A stretch of 64,000 bases of DNA, taken from assembly GCF_034424805.1 (NCBI RefSeq), contig NZ_JAXOUF010000004.1, forward strand, positions 62,001 to 126,000, given 5' to 3'. Both the position numbers and the translations under genes were made by a program. Below, piece after piece: positions 50,911 through 59,851 of this stretch. Positions within the stretch are counted from its first letter, which is position 1, and every line of letters begins with the position of its first letter. Under the pieces are notes generated by a model. That model was not told the origin of the DNA. It worked only from the letters and a program-made list of their open reading frames with translations, and did not search any database. This stretch comes from Labrys sedimenti (GTDB lineage: Bacteria > Pseudomonadota > Alphaproteobacteria > Rhizobiales > Labraceae).

Positions 50911-51810
50911 CTATTCGCCTTCGGGCGAGACCTGCGTACGGAGCCATTGCCGGAAGGCCAGCAAGGGCGGATGCATGGCACGATCGGCGGGCCAGACCAG
51001 GTAATAGGCCTCTGCACTCACCATCGGCAGGTCGAGGGCCCGGACCAGCCGACCTGTCTCGAGCTCCTCGAGGATGAGGAATTCAGGCAGAAGGGCGACC
51101 CCGAGCCCGGCGATCGCAGCCTGGGCGGCCGTGGCGAACTGGTCGAACAGCATGCCTCGCACCGATTGGGCCGGCGCGCCATGCAGGGCGAACCAGCGCT
51201 CCCAGGCATCAGGTCTGGTGGTCAGATGCAGCAGCGAGGCATTCCGGAGATCGGCGGCTGACTGGAAGCCGTACTGGTCGCGCAAGGCCGGGCTGCAGGC
51301 GGGCACCACGGTCTCGGAGCGGATCTTCTCCATTTCGCCGCCGGGCCAGTCCGAACCACCGAAATGGATGGCGGCATCGACGGGGTCCTGGCGGAAATCG
51401 AAATAGGACAGGCGCGTCACCAGATTGATGGTGATGCCGGGGTTGTGCGACAGGAATTGCGGCAGCCGCGGTGCCAGCCAGCGCGTGCCGAAGGTCGGCA
51501 GGATCGCCAGGGTGAGCGTGCCTCCCAGCGGATTGGCCCGAAGCATCAGCGAGGCGGTGCCGATCTTGCGCAGGGCATCTCGGATTTCCCGCGCATAGGC
51601 TTCCCCGCCCGGCGTAACGCTGATGGTCTGTTTTTCGCGGTGGAACAGCTCGACTTCGAGTTGCTCCTCGAGAAGCTTGATCTGCCGGCTGACGGCGCTT
51701 TGCGTCAGGTTGAGTTCCCTGGCTGCGGCTGTCACGCTGCCCGTGCGCGCCGCCGCCTCGAAGGCACAGAGCAGGGAGATCGAGGGCAGGAAACGGCGTG
51801 GCCCTTGCAT
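50911..51810 (-). CDS. LysR-family regulator (GcvA-like) of lysine/pipecolate genes
   Basis: 299 aa. Typical GcvA-type N-terminus: LPSISLLCAFEAAARTGSVT, AAARELNLTQSAVSRQIKLL, followed by the LysR substrate-binding domain (TRWLAPRLPQFLSHNPGITI; AAIHFGGSDWPGG). Divergent from hglS with 239 bp between starts, and convergent with amaA, so it sits inside the cluster. In P. putida a LysR gene occupies the matching place beside amaAB and hglS. Probably activates hglS-ydiJ-amaB in response to a lysine-derived acid. Confidence 0.88.
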   Translation of the reverse strand: MQGPRRFLPSISLLCAFEAAARTGSVTAAARELNLTQSAVSRQIKLLEEQLEVELFHREKQTISVTPGGEAYAREIRDALRKIGTASLMLRANPLGGTLTLAILPTFGTRWLAPRLPQFLSHNPGITINLVTRLSYFDFRQDPVDAAIHFGGSDWPGGEMEKIRSETVVPACSPALRDQYGFQSAADLRNASLLHLTTRPDAWERWFALHGAPAQSVRGMLFDQFATAAQAAIAGLGVALLPEFLILEELETGRLVRALDLPMVSAEAYYLVWPADRAMHPPLLAFRQWLRTQVSPEGE

Positions 51811-52049
51811 CGCTTCACCCGCGAACCGACATGAGCCGCCCCAGAGACTGGACTATCGATGGGCACTTCCAACAGCAATGTCGTTTCATTGGGCTCCCGT
51901 TTGACTCGCAACCACACTCATTCCCATTCGGTATGAACTGTTGAGATAACATTGCTATCCAACCCGTGTCCACTGGCGCATGAAGCTCGACAACATGACG
52001 ATTGCGAATGAGATCGTCGCCCAATCGAGCCGCAACGGGAGCCCGGGAC

Positions 52050-53468
52050 ATGGCCAACCAGACCTTCTTGCATCCGGACGAGATCCGGACCCTGTTCTCG
52101 ACGGCCATGTCGCGGATGTATCGCAGCGAGGTGCCGCAATACGGCACGCTGATGGAGTTGGTCGCCGACGTCAACGAGGTCACCCTCGCCGACGACGGCG
52201 CCTTGCGGGAAACACTGACGCGCCATGACGAACTGGCCCGCCTGAGCCTCGAGCGCCATGGCGCCATCCGCCTTGGTACGGCCCGGGAGCTGTTCGACAT
52301 TCGCCGCATCTTTGCCGTGATGGGCATGTTTCCCGTTGGCTACTACGACCTTTCGGTCGCCGGTGTTCCCGTCCACTCCACTGCCTTCCGCCCGATCGAC
52401 GATGCCAGCCTGCGCCGCAATCCCTTCCGCGTCTTCACCTCGCTGCTCAGGCTGGAACTGATCGAGGACGCGGCGTTGCGCACCGAGGCAGCCCGCATCC
52501 TGGCGGCGCGGCGCATCTTCACGGTGCGCGCGCTCGAACTGGTGGCCTGCTTCGAAATGTTAGGCGGCCTGACGCCGGACGAAGCGCAGGAGTTTGTCGC
52601 CGAAGCGCTCGAGACCTTCCGCTGGCACGCCAAAGCCACGGTCTCACTCGGCACCTATGAGAAGCTGCACGATGCCCATCGCCTGATCGCCGACGTCGTC
52701 AGCTTCAAGGGCCCGCATATCAACCACCTGACGCCGCGCACCCTCGATATCGACGCCGTGCAGGCCGGCATGCCCGCCCGCGGCATCACTCCCAAGGCCG
52801 TCATCGAGGGTCCCCCCCGGCGCAAATGCGCCATCCTGCTGCGCCAGACCAGCTTCAAGGCGCTCGAAGAGCCGATCGAGTTCCGGAACGAAGGTGGCGA
52901 CGCCAGCGCAGGCACGCATACTGCCCGCTTCGGCGAAATCGAGCAGCGCGGCATCGCGCTGACCCCGAAGGGACGCCGGCTCTACGACACCCTGCTGTCC
53001 GGTGTGCGCTCCGACGTGCGCGTCGGCCAGAGCGGTGCCAATGCCGGCGACTACCAGTCGGAACTCGCCGAGCGTTTCCGCGCCTTTCCCGACGAATGGT
53101 CCGAGCTGCGCGCCCAGGGCCTGGCCTATTTCCGCTATTCGGCGACCGCGCAAGGTCTTGCAGCGAGAGAGCGGAAGCAGCTTGCCGCAACCATCGACGA
53201 ACTGGTCCAAGCCGGCTTCCTGCGCTTCGACCCGATCGTCTACGAGGACTTCCTGCCCGTCAGCGCCGCCGGTATCTTCCAGTCGAACCTGGGCACCGAC
53301 GAGCAGCAGAACTATGGCGAGCGCTCGAACCGCACCGAGTTCGAACACGCTCTCGGCGCACCCGTCCAGGACGAACTCGTCCTCTATGCCGCGACCGAAA
53401 AACGATCGCTGGATCTGGCCCTCGCGCAGCTCGGCAATCCCCATTTGGCGATGATGGCCATCGCATAG
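52050..53468 (+). CDS. hglS: 2-oxoadipate dioxygenase/decarboxylase (HglS, DUF1338)
   Basis: 472 aa. Fe(II)-dependent enzyme that turns 2-oxoadipate into D-2-hydroxyglutarate using O2. From the ATG at 52050 the numbering places His70 and Arg74 in ERHGAIRLGT, His226 in GPHINHLTPRTLD, and Glu296 in RFGEIEQRG. These agree with what I recall as the P. putida HglS metal and substrate residues (His70, Arg74, His226, Glu294), with a two-residue shift for the last. An upstream frame start at 52002 would add 16 residues and lacks a good ribosome binding site. First gene of hglS-ydiJ-amaB, 14 bp before the next. Confidence 0.92.
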   Translation: MANQTFLHPDEIRTLFSTAMSRMYRSEVPQYGTLMELVADVNEVTLADDGALRETLTRHDELARLSLERHGAIRLGTARELFDIRRIFAVMGMFPVGYYDLSVAGVPVHSTAFRPIDDASLRRNPFRVFTSLLRLELIEDAALRTEAARILAARRIFTVRALELVACFEMLGGLTPDEAQEFVAEALETFRWHAKATVSLGTYEKLHDAHRLIADVVSFKGPHINHLTPRTLDIDAVQAGMPARGITPKAVIEGPPRRKCAILLRQTSFKALEEPIEFRNEGGDASAGTHTARFGEIEQRGIALTPKGRRLYDTLLSGVRSDVRVGQSGANAGDYQSELAERFRAFPDEWSELRAQGLAYFRYSATAQGLAARERKQLAATIDELVQAGFLRFDPIVYEDFLPVSAAGIFQSNLGTDEQQNYGERSNRTEFEHALGAPVQDELVLYAATEKRSLDLALAQLGNPHLAMMAIA

Positions 53469-53482
53469 GGACCGGTGCGGCC

Positions 53483-56425
53483 ATGAATATGAGAGTGCAG
53501 GTCGACGAGAAGGCTGTCCCCCCGGGGCTCGATGCCTTCCTGTCAGCGTTGGCAGCCGCCGGCCTTGCCGGTGACATCGCGCGCGATCGTGCCACTCGCA
53601 TCGTTCATGCCACCGACAACAGCATCTACCAGGTCGAGCCGGCTGCGGTGCTGTTTGCGCGCGGCGGTGGGGATATCGCCCGCATCGTCGGGTTGGCGGC
53701 CGAGCACGGCGTGCCCTTGTCTCCGCGTGGTGGCGGCACCGGCACCAACGGCCAGTCGCTGACGCGCGGGGTGCTGGTCGACACCTCCCGTCACATGAAC
53801 CGCATCCTCGCGCTCGACCTCGAACGGCAAAGGGTGACGGTCGAGCCAGGCGTGGTGCTCAACCAGCTCAACGACTATCTCCAGCCTTACGGCTTGTTCT
53901 TTCCGCCGACCGTTTCCACCGCCTCGCGTGCCACCCTTGGGGGCATGGTCGCGACCGATGCCTCCGGCAAGGGCTCGCGCATCTATGGCAAGACCTCCGA
54001 CTATATCGAGGCGATGGAGATCGTTCTTGCCAATGGCGAGACCTTCCAAGTCGAGGCAATGACCATCGCCGAGGCGCGCAGGCTGGCAAAGCGGGAAGAC
54101 GCTGCAGGCCGCATCCATCGCGAAGTCCTGCGGGTCATCGAGCAGAACGAGGGGCTGATCGCCTCGACCTTTCCGGAGATGAACCGGGGCCTCACCGGCT
54201 ACAATCTCAAGCAGGTGCTCGGGGAGGACGGCTGCTTCCGCCTGTCCTATCTGCTGGCCGGCTCGGAAGGCACCCTTGCCTTCACCACCCGCCTCACCCT
54301 GCGGCTGCGCAAGCGTCCCGTCTGCCGGGCGCTGGTTCCGATCCGCTATGACAGTTTCCAGGGCGCCCTCGTCGACGTCCAGCGCCTGCTCGAGGCGGAA
54401 CCGGCCGCAATCGAGATTATCGACGACACGATCCTGTCCCTCGCCAGGCAGGATGTGGTCTGGGATGCGATCGAGAACGCCCTGGGCGGCAATGACGGCC
54501 AGCCGGTGGGCGGGCTGAACTTCGTGGAATTCGTCGGCGAAAGCCGGGAGGAGGTCGAGGCCGGCCTGGCCCGGCTGTCGCGCCTGCTGGCGGAGCAGCC
54601 CGGCATCGTCCTCGACTGGAAAATCGTCACCGACGCCACGACCATCGCCAGCCTGTGGTCCCTGCGCGAAAAGGCCGTCGGCCTGCTCGGCCGCCTCGGC
54701 GGCGGCAAGCAGGGCACGCCCTTCGTCGAGGATACCGCCGTTCCGCCCGAGAAGCTGGCGCCCTATGTCGAGGAATTCCGCGCCATTCTCGACAGCCACG
54801 GCCTTGCCTATGGCATGTTCGGCCATGCCGATGTCGGCTGCCTGCATGTGCGCCCGGCCCTCGACATGCGCCTGCCCGAGGATGCCGCGCTGATCAGGCC
54901 CATCAGCGATGCCGTCGCCGCCCTCACCCGGAAATATGGCGGGCTGCTCTGGGGCGAGCATGGCCGAGGCTATCGCGGCGAATATTCGCCCTTTTTCTTC
55001 GGCGGCAGGCTCTATGAGGAGCTGTGCGCCCTCAAGCGGGTTTTCGATCCGCTCAACCTGCTCAATCCCGGCAAGCTCGCCAGCGCCGATGCCGTCCTTC
55101 ATCCTGTCGAGCGCATCGATGGAGTGCCGCTGCGCGGCGAGAAGGACCGTACCATCGCCGCCCCATTGCAGCGCGACTACGACAAGGCGATCGCCTGCAA
55201 CGGCAATGGCGCCTGCTTCAATTGGGACAGACACGATGCGATGTGCCCGTCCTACAAGCTCACGCGCGACCGTCGGCACTCGCCCAAGGGACGGGCGGCG
55301 ATGCTGCGCGAATGGGCGCGTTCGACCTCGACCGCCGAAACTCAGGTCGCCGCCGAGATCGAGGACGAGCTCAAGGCTTCACTGGACCTCTGCCTGTCCT
55401 GCAAGGCCTGTTCCAGCCAATGCCCGGTCAAGGTCGACATTCCCACGATGAAGGCGCGCTTCCTGCATCGCTATTTCAAGCGCCGCCGTCGGCCGCTGCG
55501 TCACCGGATCGTCGCCTCGATGGAAACCGGACTGGCCCTGGCCCGGCGCTTTCCCAAGGCTGCCAATCTCGGCCTGCGCCTGCTGACGGCCTCCGGCCTG
55601 GTCCACCGGGCAGGCCTCGCCGACCTGCCGCCCTTGTCCGTGCCGGCCTCGGCGCCGCGCCTGGAGCAGCGCGACCTTACCAGGCTGGCGGCCGGCGCCG
55701 GGCCTGACGAGATCATTCTCCTGGAGGACAGCTTCACCAGTTCCTTCGATGGCGTCGTCGTCGATGCCGTCGCCGGCCTGCTGGCACAATTGGGCTATCG
55801 CGTGCATCGGGCGGCCGCGGCGGCCAACGGCAAGTCGCGGCATGTCCTGGGCATGCTGGATGAATTCGACAAGGTCGCCGGTGCAGCCAAGGCCTATCAC
55901 AGCCGGCTGCTGGCCACGGGATTGCCGGTCGTCGGCATCGAGCCGGTCACCGTGCTGATGCGCGATCACGAATATGCCGGTCCGGGCCTTGGCGAAGCGC
56001 TGCCGATCCGCAGCCTCGACGAATTCCTGATCGAGTCGCTCGAAAGCGGGCGGCTGGGGCAACCGCGCGCCCTCTCCCAATCCGGGCCCTATCACCTCTT
56101 TCCTCACTGCACCGAAAAGACGGCCCGGCCCGGAACCGGCCAGGCCTGGACGCGGATCTTCCGCCATTTCGGGCTCGAACTGGCTTTGCCCGCCACCGGC
56201 TGCTGCGGCATGGCCGGCCTGTTCGGGCACGAGGCCGAGCATGCCGGGATGTCGAAGGAGCTGTTCGCGATGAGCTGGGGCCCGCGCCTTGCCGGTCTCG
56301 CGCCCTCGAACGTTCTCGCCACCGGTTTTTCCTGCCGTTGCCAGACCAAGCGCTGCGCCGGCTTTTCACCGCTTCACCCGGCCCAGGCCCTGCTCGCTCA
56401 TGTCGAGAGCCCGGCCCGATCGTAA
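53483..56425 (+). CDS. ydiJ: YdiJ-type FAD/Fe-S D-2-hydroxyglutarate dehydrogenase
   Basis: 980 aa fused oxidoreductase. N-terminal FAD-binding PCMH domain (SPRGGGTGTNGQSLTRGVLV; DASGKGSRIYGKTSDYIEAM), FAD-oxidase C-terminal domain (GMFGHADVGCLHVRPALDM; LWGEHGRGYRGEYSPFFFG), then 4Fe-4S motifs CNGNGACFNWDRHDAMCP and CLSCKACSSQCPVKVDIP, and a CCG domain at the end (GCCGMAGLFGHEAEH). Homologues oxidise D-2-hydroxyglutarate to 2-oxoglutarate, the next step after HglS, passing electrons to the respiratory chain. The ATG at 53483 is the conserved start; a much longer open frame upstream overlaps hglS and is not real. Confidence 0.9.
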   Translation: MNMRVQVDEKAVPPGLDAFLSALAAAGLAGDIARDRATRIVHATDNSIYQVEPAAVLFARGGGDIARIVGLAAEHGVPLSPRGGGTGTNGQSLTRGVLVDTSRHMNRILALDLERQRVTVEPGVVLNQLNDYLQPYGLFFPPTVSTASRATLGGMVATDASGKGSRIYGKTSDYIEAMEIVLANGETFQVEAMTIAEARRLAKREDAAGRIHREVLRVIEQNEGLIASTFPEMNRGLTGYNLKQVLGEDGCFRLSYLLAGSEGTLAFTTRLTLRLRKRPVCRALVPIRYDSFQGALVDVQRLLEAEPAAIEIIDDTILSLARQDVVWDAIENALGGNDGQPVGGLNFVEFVGESREEVEAGLARLSRLLAEQPGIVLDWKIVTDATTIASLWSLREKAVGLLGRLGGGKQGTPFVEDTAVPPEKLAPYVEEFRAILDSHGLAYGMFGHADVGCLHVRPALDMRLPEDAALIRPISDAVAALTRKYGGLLWGEHGRGYRGEYSPFFFGGRLYEELCALKRVFDPLNLLNPGKLASADAVLHPVERIDGVPLRGEKDRTIAAPLQRDYDKAIACNGNGACFNWDRHDAMCPSYKLTRDRRHSPKGRAAMLREWARSTSTAETQVAAEIEDELKASLDLCLSCKACSSQCPVKVDIPTMKARFLHRYFKRRRRPLRHRIVASMETGLALARRFPKAANLGLRLLTASGLVHRAGLADLPPLSVPASAPRLEQRDLTRLAAGAGPDEIILLEDSFTSSFDGVVVDAVAGLLAQLGYRVHRAAAAANGKSRHVLGMLDEFDKVAGAAKAYHSRLLATGLPVVGIEPVTVLMRDHEYAGPGLGEALPIRSLDEFLIESLESGRLGQPRALSQSGPYHLFPHCTEKTARPGTGQAWTRIFRHFGLELALPATGCCGMAGLFGHEAEHAGMSKELFAMSWGPRLAGLAPSNVLATGFSCRCQTKRCAGFSPLHPAQALLAHVESPARS

Positions 56426-56459
56426 CAACCCGTTTCGTTTTTCCAGCAAGGAGACCACG

Positions 56460-58025
56460 ATGACCGCCTCGTCTTCCCAGCGCCGTAGCCCGGCCGAGCC
56501 TCTCAGCGTCGCCTCGGACGCCATCGCTTTGCTCGTCGAGGTCGGCGTCAAGGCCGAGCTTTATACCGGCGGCAGCATCCAGGCCCGTTCGCCGATCACC
56601 GGCGAGACCCTGGCCGTCGTGAAGGAAACCAGTTCCGATGAAACGCTCGCGCGCATCGAGGCTGCCCATAAGGCCTTCCTTGCCTGGCGCAACGTGCCTG
56701 CGCCCCGGCGCGGCGAGCTCGTCCGCCTGCTCGGCGAGGAACTGCGCACCCACAAGTCGGCGCTGGGCCGGCTGATCTCGATCGAGGTCGGCAAGACCAC
56801 GTCCGAGGGCCTGGGCGAAGTCCAGGAGATGATCGACATCTGCGACTTCGCCGTCGGCCTGTCGCGCCAGCTCTACGGCCTGACCATCGCCACCGAGCGG
56901 GCTGACCATCGCATGATGGAGACCTGGCATCCTCTGGGTGTCACCGGCGTGATCTCGGCCTTCAACTTCCCGGCGGCGGTCTGGTCCTGGAATACGGCGC
57001 TCGCTTTGGTCTGCGGCAATGCCGTGGTGTGGAAGCCCTCCGAGAAGACCACGCTGGTTGCGCTGGCGACCGAAGCGCTGGTCGAGCGTGCCCTGGCGCG
57101 CTTCGCGGCGGGAGGTGACGCGGCACCGGCCGGCCTGCATGGCGTGCTCTATGGCGACCGCAAGCTTGGCGAGATCCTCGTCGACCATGCCAAGGTTCCG
57201 CTGGTCTCGGCCACCGGATCCACCGCCATGGGCCGCGCGGTGGGGCCGCGCCTGTCCCAGCGTTTCGCCCGGTCTCTCCTGGAACTTGGCGGCAACAACG
57301 CCGCCATCGTCTGCCCTTCGGCCGATCTCGACCTCACCTTGCGCGGCGTCGCCTTCGCCGCCATGGGCACGGCCGGCCAGCGCTGCACCAGCCTGCGCCG
57401 CCTCTTCGTGCATGACAGCGTCTATGACACCCTGGTGCCGCGCCTCAAGCGCGCCTATGCCTCGGTCTCGATCGGCAGCCCGCTTGACGCAGGCACGCTC
57501 ATCGGTCCGCTGATCGACGAAGCGGCCTTCAAGGCCATGCAGAAGGCGCTTGCGGCCGCAAGGCAAGCCGGCGGCTCCGTGCATGGCGGCGGACGCGTGG
57601 ATCTCGGTTTGGAGGATGCCTATTATGCCGCTCCGGCCCTGGTCGAGATGCCGGCCCAGGTCGGCCCCGTGCTCGAAGAGACCTTCGCGCCCATCCTCTA
57701 TGTGATGAAATACAGCGATCTCGATGCCGTGCTGGACGCGCATAACGACGTACCGCAGGGCCTGTCGTCCTCCATCTTCACCAATGACATGCGCGAGGCC
57801 GAAACCTTCCTGTCGGCACGCGGCTCCGATTGCGGCATCGCCAATGTCAATATCGGCCCCTCCGGCGCCGAGATCGGCGGTGCCTTCGGCGGCGAGAAGG
57901 AAACCGGCGGCGGGCGCGAGTCCGGCTCCGACGCCTGGAAAGCCTATATGCGGCGCGCTACCAATACCATCAATTATGGCCGCACCCTCCCGCTCGCCCA
58001 GGGCGTGAAGTTCGACGTCGAGTGA
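56460..58025 (+). CDS. amaB: L-piperidine-6-carboxylate / aminoadipate-semialdehyde dehydrogenase (AmaB-like)
   Basis: 521 aa aldehyde dehydrogenase of the antiquitin (ALDH7) type. NAD-binding and active-site motifs: PLGVTGVISAFNFPAAVWSW, SATGSTAMGRAV, LLELGGNNAAIV (catalytic Glu) and GTAGQRCTSLRRLF (catalytic Cys). PSGAEIGGAFGGEKETGGGR near the end is the ALDH7 signature. AmaB oxidises piperideine-6-carboxylate (the AmaA product) to 2-aminoadipate. AAGGAG precedes the ATG. Last gene of the hglS-ydiJ-amaB unit. Confidence 0.9.
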   Translation: MTASSSQRRSPAEPLSVASDAIALLVEVGVKAELYTGGSIQARSPITGETLAVVKETSSDETLARIEAAHKAFLAWRNVPAPRRGELVRLLGEELRTHKSALGRLISIEVGKTTSEGLGEVQEMIDICDFAVGLSRQLYGLTIATERADHRMMETWHPLGVTGVISAFNFPAAVWSWNTALALVCGNAVVWKPSEKTTLVALATEALVERALARFAAGGDAAPAGLHGVLYGDRKLGEILVDHAKVPLVSATGSTAMGRAVGPRLSQRFARSLLELGGNNAAIVCPSADLDLTLRGVAFAAMGTAGQRCTSLRRLFVHDSVYDTLVPRLKRAYASVSIGSPLDAGTLIGPLIDEAAFKAMQKALAAARQAGGSVHGGGRVDLGLEDAYYAAPALVEMPAQVGPVLEETFAPILYVMKYSDLDAVLDAHNDVPQGLSSSIFTNDMREAETFLSARGSDCGIANVNIGPSGAEIGGAFGGEKETGGGRESGSDAWKAYMRRATNTINYGRTLPLAQGVKFDVE

Positions 58026-58033
58026 GGCTGTCA

Positions 58034-58126
58034 CTTGTCTTGAGCCGGTTGCGGTTTGACGGAATCGGCAGGAATGGCGAAGACGCTCAGGACAAGGTGT
58101 GAGAGCGCAGGCAAGGCTTGCGCTCT
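58034..58126. repeat. Composite intergenic inverted repeats (REP-like)
   Basis: Two nested dyads follow amaB: CTTGTCTTGAGC (58034-58045) against GCTCAGGACAAG (58085-58096), one mismatch, and AGAGCGCA (58102-58109) against TGCGCTCT (58119-58126), perfect. Size and composition resemble the other intergenic repeats in this window. They may end amaB transcription. Confidence 0.55.
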
Positions 58127-58207
58127 AACGCATCTGCTCCCGGGTCGGCGAGGGCAGTCCGCCCCCGCCCATCGCCCAGACGAGAGGATTGCGTACCGAT
58201 CGATGCC

Positions 58208-58639
58208 ATGATCCGCGAGTTCAACTCGGGCGATCGCGAGCCTTGCGCCCGAATCCTGTCCAAGGCCGGGCGCCTGGCCTTTTATTGGGCCGATTGGCCG
58301 GTCTTCGACGGCCCCGGTTTCGATGAGGTCACGAAGGGCGAACGGATATTGGTGGCCGAGGCGCGCAATCAGGTCGCCGGCTTTGCCGCCATCTATAAGC
58401 CGGAGAATTTCCTGCATCACCTTTATGTCGATCACGACCTCGCCGGCTGCGGCATCGGGGCCGCCTTGCTCGGCGAGGCCGTGAAACGATACGGTCCGGC
58501 GCTGTCGCTGAAGTGCCAGACACGGAACCAGGCAGCGCGAAATTTCTATCGCAAATGCGGCTGGCTCGAGGACGACCAGCCTGGTGGAGCCGATAGGCTC
58601 GGCTCCTGGCTGTTCATTCGCAGTCCCGGGCCGCGTTGA
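58208..58639 (+). CDS. GNAT-family acetyltransferase
   Basis: 143 aa single GNAT domain. Strand-helix order fits (REFNSGDREPCARILSKAGR; LVAEARNQVAGFAAIY), with HHLYVDHDLAGCGIGAALLG as the acetyl-CoA binding loop (R/Q-x-x-G-x-G/A variant DLAGCGIG) and RNQAARNFYRKCGWLED at the end. Transfers an acetyl group from acetyl-CoA to an unknown amine. ATG at 58208 gives the domain start; no good ribosome binding site. Alone between the lysine cluster and the prenyltransferase. Confidence 0.8.
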   Translation: MIREFNSGDREPCARILSKAGRLAFYWADWPVFDGPGFDEVTKGERILVAEARNQVAGFAAIYKPENFLHHLYVDHDLAGCGIGAALLGEAVKRYGPALSLKCQTRNQAARNFYRKCGWLEDDQPGGADRLGSWLFIRSPGPR

Positions 58640-58863
58640 AGGCCGGCGCCTCCCAGGGAAATCGGGCTACCTCGAAACAAAGCAGCACTCGACCGGCCGT
58701 GAATCGCGGCCGATTTCGAGCCTCGTTGTGCCCGCGGTGATGACGAAGGGCAGCGCGAGTTCGACACCCCGGCGGCGAACGGGCGCAGTGTCGGCCGCTT
58801 GTCAGCGATGGGCACGGACGCTTAGCTTCGACCGGCAATTTCGCGACGGAGCCGCCTCACGCC

Positions 58864-59778
58864 ATGATGACTTCAGGTCGCCCAGATTTGACTGATATCC
58901 ATGCCGGCGATTGGGTCGATCGCTGGTTGCCGGCCGATTGGCGCCCCTATGCGCGACTCGCCCGGCTCGATCGGCCGGTTGGCATCTGGCTCACGCTCTT
59001 TCCTTGCTTGGCCGCGCTGGTTCAGGCCTCCCACGGACGCCCCGAACCCTGGCTCCTGGCCGTCTTCGCTCTTGGAGCGCTGGCGATGAGAAGCGCCGGC
59101 TCGACGATCAACGACATCGCGGATCGTAGATTTGACGGGCATGTGGAAAGGACCAGGTTTCGCCCGCTGGCGAGTGGTCAGCTCGGGACAGGCAACGCCA
59201 TGGGGTTCCTTGCCACAGAACTTGCCCTGGCTGCGCTGCTTCTCCTCTTCTTGACGCCCTACACCTGCCTCGTCGCCCTAGGTGTGCTGCCGCTCGTGTT
59301 CATCTATCCGCTTTGCAAACGTTTCACCCATTGGCCTCAGGCCGTCCTGGGCGCAGCGTTCAATTGGGGCATGTTAATGGCGTGGGCCGAAGTTTCCGGT
59401 ACGATTCCAGCCGGGGCTATCGTCATGTGGATCGGCGCCATCGCCTGGCAGATTGGCTATGATACGGTTTATGCTTATGTCGACGTTGCCGACGATACGC
59501 GTCTAGGCCTGAAATCGACCGCGATTCTGTTCGGTCGAAACGGCAAGGCCTGCATCGGGCTGTTCTATGCCCTCGCCATCATGTCATGGTCGCTCGGAGG
59601 CTGGCTGCTGGGCATGTCAGCGTCCTATGCCGCCGTGATGGCGGTCATCGCCGCCCATCTGGCCTGGCAGATTTGGTGCATCGACCTTCAAAGGCCGGAG
59701 CTGAATTTTCGCCTCTTCCTGTCGAACATCCTGACCGGAATACTGCTGGCTGCCGCGGCATTCGCAGGAAGTTGGTGA
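58864..59778 (+). CDS. UbiA-family prenyltransferase (4-hydroxybenzoate polyprenyltransferase-like)
   Basis: 304 aa with 8-9 predicted TM helices. First Asp-rich motif in RSAGSTINDIADRRFDGHVE, RTRFRPLASG; second in YDTVYAYVDVADDTRLGLKS, TAILFG. Both match 4-hydroxybenzoate polyprenyltransferase (ubiquinone pathway), the UbiA subgroup. The Cys normally found in RAGC is Ser here, a common variation. The neighbours are unrelated to ubiquinone synthesis, so this could be a second copy with another aromatic acceptor. I leave the symbol blank for that reason. Confidence 0.85.
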   Translation: MMTSGRPDLTDIHAGDWVDRWLPADWRPYARLARLDRPVGIWLTLFPCLAALVQASHGRPEPWLLAVFALGALAMRSAGSTINDIADRRFDGHVERTRFRPLASGQLGTGNAMGFLATELALAALLLLFLTPYTCLVALGVLPLVFIYPLCKRFTHWPQAVLGAAFNWGMLMAWAEVSGTIPAGAIVMWIGAIAWQIGYDTVYAYVDVADDTRLGLKSTAILFGRNGKACIGLFYALAIMSWSLGGWLLGMSASYAAVMAVIAAHLAWQIWCIDLQRPELNFRLFLSNILTGILLAAAAFAGSW

Positions 59779-59851
59779 TGGACCTGCCCCGGCGAGCGCC
59801 AATAGGCTATCGTCATCGCCTCCGTATCGCGCCGTCCCAAATTAAGAGATC

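Noticed and set aside
52826..53482. Extended N-terminus for the YdiJ-type dehydrogenase
   Set aside because: The extension lies within hglS in another frame; the family start is at 53483.
55947..58034. 695-codon minus-strand frame opposite amaB and the end of ydiJ
   Set aside because: AmaB has all catalytic ALDH motifs in the + frame; the antisense frame is Gly/Arg/His-rich without motifs.
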